NCBI GenBank assembly: GCA_030123605.1
Contig: CP126123.1
Span: 2,398,001-2,462,000, forward strand
DNA from: Nitrospira sp.
GTDB taxonomy: Bacteria; Nitrospirota; Nitrospiria; Nitrospirales; Nitrospiraceae
Reading direction: 5' to 3'
DNA: 64,000 nt
Each line of letters begins with the position of its first letter. Within the stretch, counting starts at the first letter, position 1. The notes beneath the pieces are model-generated. The model was given only the letters and a program-made list of their open reading frames with translations. It made no database searches and was not told the DNA's origin. This document shows positions 52,091 to 61,109 of this stretch, piece by piece. Made by a program: the position numbers and the translations under genes.

Positions 52091-53851
52091 ATGAGTGCAA
52101 TGCAACCGCTGCTTGAACGACTGATGACGACGTTTCCGGACGCCATCCGCGCCGTAGAAGTGGATGCGGTCCGTAACGAGGTGACCGCCCACGTGGCCGC
52201 CGCCCGCATCGTCGAGGTCGCGCGCTGGCTGCACGACACACCGGATGCCTTGTTCGATCATATCACCGACATTTGTTCGGTGGACTATCCCGACGATCCG
52301 GAGCGGTTCGAGGTGGTCTACCAATTGCTGTCGCTTGCACATCGCCGACGCATCAGACTGAAGGCGCGCGTGACCGAAGATGCGCCGGAAATCGCGTCGG
52401 TCACCGGCATTTGGAAGGGCGCCGAATTCATGGAGCGCGAGGTGTACGACCTGATGGGCATCACCTTCGTGGGGCACCCCGACCTTCGGCGCATCCTCTT
52501 GCCGGAAGACTACGAGGAAGGCCATCCGTTGCGGAAGGATTTCCCGACCGAGGGGCGAGGCTGGCGTAGTTCTTTTCCCTTCATTCCCCGCCTGGACGAA
52601 GCGCCGGTGGAGCAAACGGAAGGCGAAGTCGCCGACAGTGAGCGGCAAGCCTTCGTCGTCCCCGAAAACAGAAACGGCACCCGCCGGCGCGAAGAGTTGC
52701 TGTTGAACATGGGGCCGCAACATCCCAGTACCCACGGCGTACTCCGGGTCGTGTTGGAATTGGACGGCGAACGGATCGTGAAAGCGACCCCGGACCTTGG
52801 CTATCTGCATCGCGGCGTCGAGAAACTGGCGGAAGGTCTCCATTACATGCAGGTCATTCCACACACGGACCGGCTCGACTATGTCTGTGCCATGGCGAAC
52901 AACTACGCCTACGTGCGGGCGGTGGAAAAGCTCCTGGACATCACGGTGCCGGAGCGGGCGGAATATGTCCGCACCATCGTCGCCGAGATGCAACGGATCA
53001 TCGGCCACCTGTTCTGGCTGGGCACACAAGCACTCGACATCGGCGCCATGACGGTCTTCTTTTGGACCTTTCGCGAACGCGAAGTGTTATTGGACATGTT
53101 CGAAAAGTTGTGCGGCGCACGCCTCACCTTGAACTACTACCGCATCGGCGGCGTGGACAGCGACTTCACCCCCGACCTGACGGCCCGGCTGAAGGCATTT
53201 CTCAAGACGTTTCCCGAGAAGGTCAGCGAGTACGACCAACTGCTCCTGTCCAACCGGATTTGGGTGGGGCGCACGAGAAACGTGGCGGTGATTTCCGCCG
53301 AAGACGCGATCAATTTCGGATTGACCGGTCCGACGCTGCGTGGATCCGGAGTCTACTACGATATACGCAAGTACGAACCCTACGGAGCCTACGACAAAGT
53401 CGAGTGGGAGGTGCCCGTCGGCAAACAGGGCGACACCTACGATCGCTACTGGGTGCGCATGGAAGAAATGCGACAGAGCGCGCGCATCATCGCGCAATGC
53501 CTCGACCAGATGCCGGAAGGGTCGATCATGGCGGATGTGCCGCAGGTGATTCCGCCGCCCAAGGCCAAGGTCATGCGCGACATGGAGAGCCTGATTCACC
53601 ACTTCATCATTTTCACGCAGGGCTTCAAGCCGCCGAAGGGAGAGACCTATTGCGGCACGGAAGCTCCCAAGGGTGAACTCGGATTCTTCATCGTCAGCGA
53701 CGGCAGCCCGCGGCCTTACCGACTGAAGATCCGCGCCCCCTCGTTCATTCACATGGGCGCGTTCGACCACATGGCCCGCGGCTACTTGATCTCGGACATC
53801 ATCACGATCTTCGGAACGTACGACATCGTGATGGGGGAATGTGATCGATGA
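52091..53851 (+). CDS. nuoCD: NADH-quinone oxidoreductase fused subunits C/D
   Basis: A 586-residue fusion. Residues about 1-165 are NuoC (30 kDa; DITDICSVDYPDDPERFEVV, then EREVYDLMGI and ILLPEDYEEGHPLRKDFP). A 40-residue linker leads to NuoD (49 kDa; NMGPQHPSTHGVLR, then LGYLHRGVEKLAE and YRIGGVDSDF), which shapes the quinone pocket with NuoB. The fusion occurs in several bacterial groups. The Arg that NDUFAF7 modifies in mammals should lie in the early NuoD part. The stop codon lies in a hairpin repeat. Confidence 0.97.
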   Translation: MSAMQPLLERLMTTFPDAIRAVEVDAVRNEVTAHVAAARIVEVARWLHDTPDALFDHITDICSVDYPDDPERFEVVYQLLSLAHRRRIRLKARVTEDAPEIASVTGIWKGAEFMEREVYDLMGITFVGHPDLRRILLPEDYEEGHPLRKDFPTEGRGWRSSFPFIPRLDEAPVEQTEGEVADSERQAFVVPENRNGTRRREELLLNMGPQHPSTHGVLRVVLELDGERIVKATPDLGYLHRGVEKLAEGLHYMQVIPHTDRLDYVCAMANNYAYVRAVEKLLDITVPERAEYVRTIVAEMQRIIGHLFWLGTQALDIGAMTVFFWTFREREVLLDMFEKLCGARLTLNYYRIGGVDSDFTPDLTARLKAFLKTFPEKVSEYDQLLLSNRIWVGRTRNVAVISAEDAINFGLTGPTLRGSGVYYDIRKYEPYGAYDKVEWEVPVGKQGDTYDRYWVRMEEMRQSARIIAQCLDQMPEGSIMADVPQVIPPPKAKVMRDMESLIHHFIIFTQGFKPPKGETYCGTEAPKGELGFFIVSDGSPRPYRLKIRAPSFIHMGAFDHMARGYLISDIITIFGTYDIVMGECDR

Positions 53852-53952
53852 GGTTCATGAGCCAGGTGTCCGCAGTGCTCGCGGAACGCATGCCCTCGCA
53901 GGGGCCTCGTTCCACGCGCGCACGTTGGGCTACCATGGTTCAAACCCTCATC
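53847..53952. repeat. Hairpin repeat family 2, copy D, inside the nuo operon
   Basis: Ends GATGAGG and CCCTCATC pair around GTGCTCGCGGAACGCATGCC, then CCTCGTTCCACGCGCGCA. The left arm contains the nuoCD stop codon. It separates nuoCD from nuoE. Confidence 0.78.
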
Positions 53953-53972
53953 GTGTTGAGGCAATGGGACCT

Positions 53973-54509
53973 ATGCTGATAGACACACACAAGGCTGAAA
54001 TCGAAAACATCCTGTCCCGCTACCCTGTGAAGCGGTCGGCGCTGTTGCCCTTGCTCTACCTCGCGCAGAGAGAAGAGGGCTACATTACCGAATCGGCCAT
54101 GCAGGAGATCGCCGGAATCTTGAAGCTGACCCCGCCGCAGGTGTATGAGACGGCCACGTTCTATACGATGTTGAACCTGAAGCCGGTGGGGAAGTTCCAC
54201 ATTCAGGTCTGCAAATCGCTGATGTGTGCACTCGTCGGCTCGGACACCCTCATCGGCTGGATCGGCAAGAAACTCGGCATCAAGCCGGGCGAGACGACCC
54301 CGGACAAGCTCTTCACCTTGAGCGCGGTGGAATGTCTGGCCGCCTGCGGGACCGGCCCGATGATGCAGATCAACGACGACTATTATGAGCGACTGACCGA
54401 GGACAAGGTCGATCGCATTTTGGCCGACTTGCGCCAGACCGGCAGCTGTGCATTGAAGACCGGCCCCTTCATGTGGCCGGAACCGGCCGGCACTCAAAGC
54501 CAAGGGTAA
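53973..54509 (+). CDS. nuoE: NADH-quinone oxidoreductase subunit E
   Basis: A 178-residue thioredoxin-fold subunit with a [2Fe-2S] cluster (N1a): Cys pairs CKSLMC and CLAAC with the usual spacing. The N-terminal helical bundle ILSRYPVKRSALLPLLYLAQ and TPPQVYETATFYTM are typical. The ATG at 53973 is preferred; an ATG nine bases earlier has GAGG too close to it. nuoF follows after 10 bp. Confidence 0.95.
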   Translation: MLIDTHKAEIENILSRYPVKRSALLPLLYLAQREEGYITESAMQEIAGILKLTPPQVYETATFYTMLNLKPVGKFHIQVCKSLMCALVGSDTLIGWIGKKLGIKPGETTPDKLFTLSAVECLAACGTGPMMQINDDYYERLTEDKVDRILADLRQTGSCALKTGPFMWPEPAGTQSQG

Positions 54510-54519
54510 TCGCGACACT

Positions 54520-55827
54520 ATGCCGACATACGAGCCGATTCTTCTGAAGAACATGCTGCAACCCGGCTATACGGGTTCGCTGGCGGACTATGAGCGCACA
54601 GGCGGCTACCAGGCCCTGCGGAAGGTGCTGGGCAAGGTCAACCCCGCTGATGTGACCGCGACGGTCATGAAGTCGGGCTTGCGGGGGCGCGGCGGCGCCG
54701 GATTCCCGACGGGAGTTAAATGGGGGTTCCTGCCCAAGGACTACCAGGGCCCTCGCTACCTCTGCTGCAATGCCGATGAGAGCGAGCCTGGCACCTTCAA
54801 GGATCGCCAGCTGATCGAGCGTGATCCGCATCAATTGATCGAAGGGATCCTGATCGCCTGCTACGCCATCGGCGCCGCCAGTTCCTACATTTATATTCGC
54901 GGGGAATTCGTCCTCGGCGCCAAGATCCTCGAACAGGCGATCGGGGAAGCCCGTGCCGCCGGCTATGTCGGCAAGAATATTCTGAGCAGCGGTACCACGA
55001 TCGATGTCTGGGTCCATCGAGGAGCCGGCGCTTATATTTGCGGTGAAGAAACAGCGCTGCTGGAATCGCTCGAAGGCAAACGCGGCCTCCCGCGCGTCAA
55101 GCCGCCCTTTCCGGCGACGCACGGGCTCTACAACAAACCCACCGTCGTCAACAACGTCGAAACCCTGGCCAACCTGCCGCACATCATGATGCGCGGGGCC
55201 GAATGGTTCGCCTCCATCGGCTCGCCCCCCAAGAGCACCGGCACCAGGGTCTTTTGCGTGAGCGGCCACGTGACGCGCCCGGGCAACTACGAAGTACCGA
55301 TGGGCATCACGTTCCGTGAGTTGATTTACGAGCACGCAGGCGGCATGCGGGGGCAAAAGAAACTCAAGGCGTTCATCCCAGGGGGAGCCTCTGCGCCCTT
55401 CCTGACGCCCGACCACCTGGATGTCAAATTGGATTTCGAGTCGGTGGCGCAGGCCGGTTCCATGTTGGGTTCGGGCGGCGTGACGGTCATGGAAGAAGGC
55501 ACCGACATGGTGTGGGCCGCCCTCCGGCTGATGGAATTTTTCTATCACGAATCCTGCGGTAAATGCAGTCCCTGCCGGGAAGGCAGTTCCTGGTTGGTCC
55601 AGACGATGCGCCGGATCATCAACAGGCGCGGCCGCATGGCCGACCTCGAAACGTTGATCGACCTGTGCAACCACATTGCCGGACGCACGGTCTGCGCCTT
55701 CGGGGATGCGGAGGTCTCGCCGATCTTGAGCACGCTCAAACATTGGCGACATGAATACGTTACCTATATCCACGCCGCCGAAGCCGCGAACTTGATCAGG
55801 CCCGAACCGGTAGGCACGAAACAGTAG
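54520..55827 (+). CDS. nuoF: NADH-quinone oxidoreductase subunit F
   Basis: A 435-residue subunit that oxidises NADH. FMN and NADH site: GLRGRGGAGFPTGVKWGF and CNADESEPGTFKDR; the ICGEETALLESLEGKRG block; and [4Fe-4S] N3 ligands in ESCGKCSPCREGS with the fourth Cys in VCAFGDAEVSP. Length fits the family. It works with NuoE and NuoG as the electron input module. Confidence 0.98.
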   Translation: MPTYEPILLKNMLQPGYTGSLADYERTGGYQALRKVLGKVNPADVTATVMKSGLRGRGGAGFPTGVKWGFLPKDYQGPRYLCCNADESEPGTFKDRQLIERDPHQLIEGILIACYAIGAASSYIYIRGEFVLGAKILEQAIGEARAAGYVGKNILSSGTTIDVWVHRGAGAYICGEETALLESLEGKRGLPRVKPPFPATHGLYNKPTVVNNVETLANLPHIMMRGAEWFASIGSPPKSTGTRVFCVSGHVTRPGNYEVPMGITFRELIYEHAGGMRGQKKLKAFIPGGASAPFLTPDHLDVKLDFESVAQAGSMLGSGGVTVMEEGTDMVWAALRLMEFFYHESCGKCSPCREGSSWLVQTMRRIINRRGRMADLETLIDLCNHIAGRTVCAFGDAEVSPILSTLKHWRHEYVTYIHAAEAANLIRPEPVGTKQ

Positions 55828-55847
55828 GCCATCGAACCGTTCACGTT

Positions 55848-58517
55848 ATGCCCGATTCCAAACCAGACACTGTCCGCCTGACCATCGACGGCACCACGAT
55901 CGCGGTTCCCAAGGGGACGCTCGTGATCGAAGCGGCGCGGCGCGTCGGCGTGATGATTCCGCACTTTTGCTACCACCCGAAGCTGAAGCCGGACGCCAAC
56001 TGCCGGATGTGTCTGGTCGAAGTCGAGAAGATGCCGAAGCTCCAAACCGCCTGCAGCACGCCGGTCGCCGAAGGAATGGTCGTCCGCACCGCCACCACGG
56101 TGGTGGATGACGCCCACAAGTCGGTGCTGGAATTCATCCTGGCCAACCATCCGCTCGATTGTCCGGTGTGCGACCAAGGCGGTCGTTGCGACCTGCAGGA
56201 CTTCTCGCACCAATACACCCCCACGACCAGCCGCTTCATCGAGACCAAACGGATTTTCCAGAAAGAGTACTTCAGCCCGCTCATTGAAACGCAGATGAAT
56301 CGCTGCGTGCAGTGCCTCCGCTGCGTCCGTTATTGCGACGAAATCATGGACGTCAAGGCGCTGGCCCCCGTCGGCCGCGGCACCATGACCGAGATCAAAC
56401 ACTTCGGCCCGCATCAGCTCGACTGCGAATTCTGCGGCGGCTGCGTGCAGATCTGTCCTGTCGGCGCCATCACCAGCCGGCTGTCGATGTATGAATATCG
56501 GCCCTGGATGCTCAAGCGGGCCGACACCATCTGCACTTACTGCGGCGATGGCTGCCGCATCACCGTCCAGACGAAGGACAATCAGCTCATCGAAGTCAAT
56601 TCATCCCATGGCGCCGGACGGAACAACGGCGACCTCTGCGCCCGTGGCTACTTCGGCTTCCATGCCACCAGCCACCCCGACCGCCTCACACATCCTCTGA
56701 TTCGGCGTGACGGCACATTGACCGAGGCCACCTGGGAAGATGCATTGGAATATGTCGCCGAACAGGCCACCCGCCTGAAACTGGCCCACGGCCCTGATAC
56801 GTTCGGAGGCCTCATCACGTCTCGCTGCACGAACGAAGATCTGTATGTGTTCCAAAAATTCATGCGACAGGTGATCGGGACCAACCAGATCGACAGCAGC
56901 GCACGATACGGCCACCTGAACGGCGTGCAAGCCCTGCGCCGAGTCCAAGGCACCCACCGATGGACCATCGCCTTCGAGGACATCGTCGCCGCCGATACCT
57001 TGCTCCTGGTCGGTACCAACATAACCGAGACCAGCCCGATCACCGGGCTCAAGGTCAAGGAAGCGGTCAAGAAACGGCAGGCTCGGTTGATCACGGTGGA
57101 AACCCTGCAGCTGGCTATCGACACCCTGAGCAATATCGTCAACCTGGCCGCGCAGCATTTCCCGACTCATCCGACGCAATTCGGAAACAGCGTCATTGGA
57201 CTGATCAAGGCCGTCATCGAAGGGAACCTGGTCGATGCCGTCGTCGCCCAGGAGGCCCCGGCCTTCGTGCAGCGCCTTACCGAGGCCCTTCAGGGCATCG
57301 CCTGGGAAGGTTTGGAAGCAGCCACCGGTCAGACACGTTCACAGTGGGTGGAGGCCGCGCAGACCCTGGCCGCGTCGAAGCGATTGGTCATTCTGGTCGG
57401 AAACGGCGTGCTGCGGCATCCCGGCGGACAGGGTACGGTCACGAATCTCCTGGATTTGCTGATCCTACTCGGAAAACTCGACAGTCCTGGTTGCGGAGTC
57501 GCTCCGCTGGCCGAAGAAAACAACGATCAAGGCGCCGTTGAGATGGGTACCGTGGCGGAATTTTTCCCAGGCCCTGCTCCCGTCAACGACCAGGCCGCCC
57601 GCGAACGTATCGCGACCGTATGGCGAGAAGAATTGCCGCGCGCGCCCGGTGCCTCTCTGACTCAGATGCTTGCCGCTGCCGACAGAGGCACGCTCAAGGC
57701 CCTGTTCGTGGTCGGAGAAAACCCGGCTGGCACGTTGCCCGTAGCGGCCAACGCCAAGGAAGCCCTGGCCAAATTGGATCTGTTGGTCTGTCAGGAACTG
57801 TTCCTCACCGAAACCGCGGCCATGGCCCACGTAGTCCTACCTGCCTGTTCATACATGGAAAAGAACGGCACCTTCACGAATTCCGAAGGGCATGTCCAAG
57901 CAGTCCGGCAGGCGATCGATCCGGTTGGTGACAGCCGTCCCGACTGGGAAATGTTCTCGGTCCTTTCGGTCCTGATGGGCTCACCCCTCGAATACGGAGA
58001 GGCGCGGGAAATCCTGAAGGAGATCCGGAGCGTCATTCCCGGTTATGGCCTGCTGGGGCCGACGCCGACTCAACCGAAAGTGGACAAGGCCAGGTTGCAC
58101 CACTACTTGGCGGAAGGTTTTTCGGCGGATCTGGCAACACGCTACGGCCTCGCTTCCTCTCCGCATACCGGCGCCAACACCTTCACGATGCTGTTCGTCC
58201 AAACACTGTTCCACTCCGGAAAGTTCTCGACCCGTTCCAAGGGCCTGCTCCAATTGCAGCAGGATGGGTTTCTGTCGATCAACCCGGAGGACGCGAACAG
58301 ACTGGGGCTGGCGGAGGGTGGGCAGGTGCGGGTTTCGAACCCACGTGGATCGGTGACCACGACAGTGAAGATACGCGCGCGTGTGCCTGTCGGTGTCGTA
58401 TGGTTTCCCGAACATTTCGACGGCGAAGCCAAACAACTCGCCGACTGGACGATTGATCCGCAGACTCAAATCCCCTATTTTAAGCTCGCGCAGGTATCTC
58501 TCGCGAAGGTCTCGTAG
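55848..58517 (+). CDS. nuoG: NADH-quinone oxidoreductase subunit G
   Basis: An 889-residue subunit. In order: plant-type [2Fe-2S] (Cys in HFCYHP, CRMCLVE, ACSTPV), the His-Cys3 cluster region HPLDCPVCDQGGRC, cluster ligands CVQCLRCVRYC and CEFCGGCVQICP, a further set CTYCGDGC with Cys in GDLCARG as for cluster N7, then a molybdopterin-oxidoreductase-like domain without evident active-site Cys or SeCys. It carries electrons from NuoEF toward NuoI. Presence of the N7 set resembles E. coli and Thermus rather than mitochondria. Confidence 0.96.
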   Translation: MPDSKPDTVRLTIDGTTIAVPKGTLVIEAARRVGVMIPHFCYHPKLKPDANCRMCLVEVEKMPKLQTACSTPVAEGMVVRTATTVVDDAHKSVLEFILANHPLDCPVCDQGGRCDLQDFSHQYTPTTSRFIETKRIFQKEYFSPLIETQMNRCVQCLRCVRYCDEIMDVKALAPVGRGTMTEIKHFGPHQLDCEFCGGCVQICPVGAITSRLSMYEYRPWMLKRADTICTYCGDGCRITVQTKDNQLIEVNSSHGAGRNNGDLCARGYFGFHATSHPDRLTHPLIRRDGTLTEATWEDALEYVAEQATRLKLAHGPDTFGGLITSRCTNEDLYVFQKFMRQVIGTNQIDSSARYGHLNGVQALRRVQGTHRWTIAFEDIVAADTLLLVGTNITETSPITGLKVKEAVKKRQARLITVETLQLAIDTLSNIVNLAAQHFPTHPTQFGNSVIGLIKAVIEGNLVDAVVAQEAPAFVQRLTEALQGIAWEGLEAATGQTRSQWVEAAQTLAASKRLVILVGNGVLRHPGGQGTVTNLLDLLILLGKLDSPGCGVAPLAEENNDQGAVEMGTVAEFFPGPAPVNDQAARERIATVWREELPRAPGASLTQMLAAADRGTLKALFVVGENPAGTLPVAANAKEALAKLDLLVCQELFLTETAAMAHVVLPACSYMEKNGTFTNSEGHVQAVRQAIDPVGDSRPDWEMFSVLSVLMGSPLEYGEAREILKEIRSVIPGYGLLGPTPTQPKVDKARLHHYLAEGFSADLATRYGLASSPHTGANTFTMLFVQTLFHSGKFSTRSKGLLQLQQDGFLSINPEDANRLGLAEGGQVRVSNPRGSVTTTVKIRARVPVGVVWFPEHFDGEAKQLADWTIDPQTQIPYFKLAQVSLAKVS

Positions 58518-58541
58518 GACGAGACGAGGAGTATTGTCGTT

Positions 58542-59609
58542 ATGGAAATCGGATTGCGACTGGCGGTGTCGTTGGCCCAAATCGCCGCGGTAATGGGGGT
58601 CGTGATGCTGACCGTGATGGTCCTCACCCTCGCCGAACGGAAAGTTCTCGGCTGGATGCAGGACCGCATGGGCCCGATGGAAGTCGGCCCCTACGGCGTG
58701 TTGCAACCGATCGCCGACGGACTGAAATTGTTCTTCAAGGAAGACATCGTCCCGGCCGGTGCCAACAGGTTCCTGTTCAGCCTCGCACCGATCCTGGCCC
58801 TGGTGCCGGCGATGATCGGGTTTGCGGTCATCCCCTTCGGTCCCAGCAATACCATCGAATTGTTCGGCATGCAGATCAAGCCGTTCGTGATCAGCGACAT
58901 CAATATCGGCATCCTCTACATCCTGGCCTTCGCCTCCATCGGCGCCTATGGGATCATCCTGGGCGGCTGGGCCTCCAACAGCAAGTATTCTCTCCTCGGC
59001 GGACTCCGCTCCGCCGCGCAGGTAATCAGTTATGAATTGAACGTGGGGCTCGCGATCGTAGGCGTGATCCTGCTGACCGGCTCGTTGAGCCTCGTCAAGA
59101 TTACAGAAGCACAGTCCGGCTGGTTTTGGAATTGGTACGTCCTGGCCATGCCGTTTCCGCAGATCTTCGCCTTCGTGGTGTATGTGATTTCGTCGGTCGC
59201 GGAAACCAACCGCGTCCCGTTCGACCTTCCGGAAGCCGAGAGCGAACTCGTCGCCGGTTTCTTCACCGAATACAGCGGCATGAGGTTCGCCTTCTTCTTC
59301 ATCGCGGAATACGCCAACATGATTCTGGTGTCCTGCGTCGCAGCGGCGTTGTTCCTCGGCGGATGGAACGCCCCCTACCCCGGCACTCTCCTGGAGCACC
59401 TCGGCTTGGAGAGCATCGCCTGGGTGGAAAACGTGGTGTGGTTTGCGGCCAAGGTCTACTTCTTCCTGTTCTTGTTCTTCTGGCTGCGTGCCACCTTGCC
59501 TCGGCTACGGTACGATCAGTTGATGCGGTTCGGGTGGAAAGTGATGTTGCCCATCGCGTTGGGCAACATCGTGCTGACATCCATCGCCGCCTATTTTTTC
59601 CCGCGGTAA
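58542..59609 (+). CDS. nuoH: NADH-quinone oxidoreductase subunit H
   Basis: A 355-residue membrane subunit with eight or nine helices. Signatures: AERKVLGWMQDRMGPMEVGP, QPIADGLKLFFKED and ETNRVPFDLPEAESELVAGF. It forms the quinone access channel and links redox to proton movement. ATG 58542 follows nuoG by 24 bp. Confidence 0.98.
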   Translation: MEIGLRLAVSLAQIAAVMGVVMLTVMVLTLAERKVLGWMQDRMGPMEVGPYGVLQPIADGLKLFFKEDIVPAGANRFLFSLAPILALVPAMIGFAVIPFGPSNTIELFGMQIKPFVISDINIGILYILAFASIGAYGIILGGWASNSKYSLLGGLRSAAQVISYELNVGLAIVGVILLTGSLSLVKITEAQSGWFWNWYVLAMPFPQIFAFVVYVISSVAETNRVPFDLPEAESELVAGFFTEYSGMRFAFFFIAEYANMILVSCVAAALFLGGWNAPYPGTLLEHLGLESIAWVENVVWFAAKVYFFLFLFFWLRATLPRLRYDQLMRFGWKVMLPIALGNIVLTSIAAYFFPR

Positions 59610-59618
59610 CGGAGTGCC

Positions 59619-60194
59619 ATGAGCGTCGCCCTTCCGACAGAACCCAAACGTAAACAGTCTCTCGGCGACTGGCTGAAGACCTTGACCTTCTACGAACTCC
59701 TCGTGGGCATGAAGGCCACGCTCAAGCATCTGCTCAACTACAACCCGATCACCCTGCAGTACCCGCATGAGAAGCGACTGCTGCCGGACAACTACCGTGG
59801 CATGCTGTCGTTGTTGCGCTACGACGACGGGACGGAGAAATGCGTCGGTTGCGATCTCTGCGAAGCCGCCTGCCCCTCGCGGGTGATCAGGGTCGTCAGC
59901 GCCGAAGTTCCCGGAGAACCGACGAAGCGCTACTCCAAGGAATACTATATGGACATGACCCGCTGCCTCTTCTGCGGCCTCTGCGTGGACGCCTGTCCCG
60001 TGGATGCGCTCGCGATGACGCGCGAATTCGAATGGTCCGTCTACGACAAACGCCAACTCCATCTCAACAAACAGCAGCTGCTCGCCATCGGCGATCGCTC
60101 CTTTCCCGTCCGGGAAAAACGTCTGGAGCTGCAGCATCCGAACGTGGCGTTTTTCAACGTCGCCTTCAAACATCTCCCGCCAAAGGAGAACTGA
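59619..60194 (+). CDS. nuoI: NADH-quinone oxidoreductase subunit I
   Basis: A 191-residue ferredoxin-like subunit with two [4Fe-4S] clusters (N6a, N6b): CVGCDLCEAACPSRVI and CLFCGLCVDACPVDAL, about 40 residues apart. An amphipathic N-terminal part attaches it to the membrane arm. It passes electrons to NuoB. Confidence 0.98.
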   Translation: MSVALPTEPKRKQSLGDWLKTLTFYELLVGMKATLKHLLNYNPITLQYPHEKRLLPDNYRGMLSLLRYDDGTEKCVGCDLCEAACPSRVIRVVSAEVPGEPTKRYSKEYYMDMTRCLFCGLCVDACPVDALAMTREFEWSVYDKRQLHLNKQQLLAIGDRSFPVREKRLELQHPNVAFFNVAFKHLPPKEN

Positions 60195-60276
60195 CAGGTG
60201 TCGAGCAACCATGTCGGCACCCCGGGATACCGGACTGCGGAAGGGTGCGGCAGTTTTCAGGATGAGTGACTGACCT

Positions 60277-60792
60277 ATGGATCACATTTTTTTCTTCTAT
60301 TTCGCCGGCGTCATCGCCACGACCTCCCTGTTGGTCGTGGCCTTGCGGAACCCGGTCTACAGTGCACTAGCCCTGTTGATCATGTTTTTTCATGTGGCGG
60401 GACTCTACGTCACGCTGCATGCGGAATTCTTGGCCGCGGTCCAGATCGTCGTCTATGCCGGCGCAATCCTAGTATTGTATCTGTTCGTGGTCATGCTGCT
60501 GAATGTGAAGGCCGAAGAGCGGTACCACAACCAGCTCCCGGTGGCAGGATTACTCGGCGTGATGCTGTTGACGGAAGTGATCCTGCTCGTCATCCAGTCC
60601 CGATCGACCGCCGCTCCAGCGGTCGCGGCGGATCCCGTCACCTCAGCCGGCAATACCGAGACCATCGGAGAAGTGCTCTATTCGACCTATCTCTTCCCCT
60701 TCGAGGTCGCCTCCCTGGTTCTCTTGGTAGCGATGATCGGCGCGATCATCTTGGCCAAAAAAGATATCTTCGAAGGGTCCGGTGACGCATGA
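60277..60792 (+). CDS. nuoJ: NADH-quinone oxidoreductase subunit J
   Basis: A 171-residue membrane subunit with five helices. [20 protein letters not shown] and [21 protein letters not shown] are the conserved third-helix region around the pi-bulge important for coupling. The stop overlaps nuoK (ATGA). The 82 bp before it hold no gene. Confidence 0.96.
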   Translation: MDHIFFFYFAGVIATTSLLVVALRNPVYSALALLIMFFHVAGLYVTLHAEFLAAVQIVVYAGAILVLYLFVVMLLNVKAEERYHNQLPVAGLLGVMLLTEVILLVIQSRSTAAPAVAADPVTSAGNTETIGEVLYSTYLFPFEVASLVLLVAMIGAIILAKKDIFEGSGDA

Positions 60793-61094
60793 CCGTTCCC
60801 CTGTCCTACTACTTGATCCTGAGCGCGTTCGTATTCCTCACCGGAGTGGTCGGGGTGCTGATCCGGCGCAACATCATCGTGATCCTGCTGTCGGTCGAAC
60901 TGATGCTGAACGCCACGAACATCAACTTCGTGGCCTTCTCGGAATATTTTCACCATGTGGCGGGACAGGTCTTCGTCTTTTTCGCCCTGACCGTCGCGGC
61001 GGCCGAAGTCGCCGTGGGCCTGGCGATCATCATCGCCCTCCACCGGGCGAACTCGACGATCTATGTCGATGAACTTAACCTGTTGAAACGGTAG
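60789..61094 (+). CDS. nuoK: NADH-quinone oxidoreductase subunit K
   Basis: A 101-residue, three-helix, MrpC-like subunit. The two conserved membrane Glu residues are in [15 protein letters not shown] and [14 protein letters not shown]. It is translationally coupled to nuoJ by a four-base overlap. Confidence 0.97.
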   Translation: MTVPLSYYLILSAFVFLTGVVGVLIRRNIIVILLSVELMLNATNINFVAFSEYFHHVAGQVFVFFALTVAAAEVAVGLAIIIALHRANSTIYVDELNLLKR

Positions 61095-61109
61095 GCCGAC
61101 GTTTTCACC

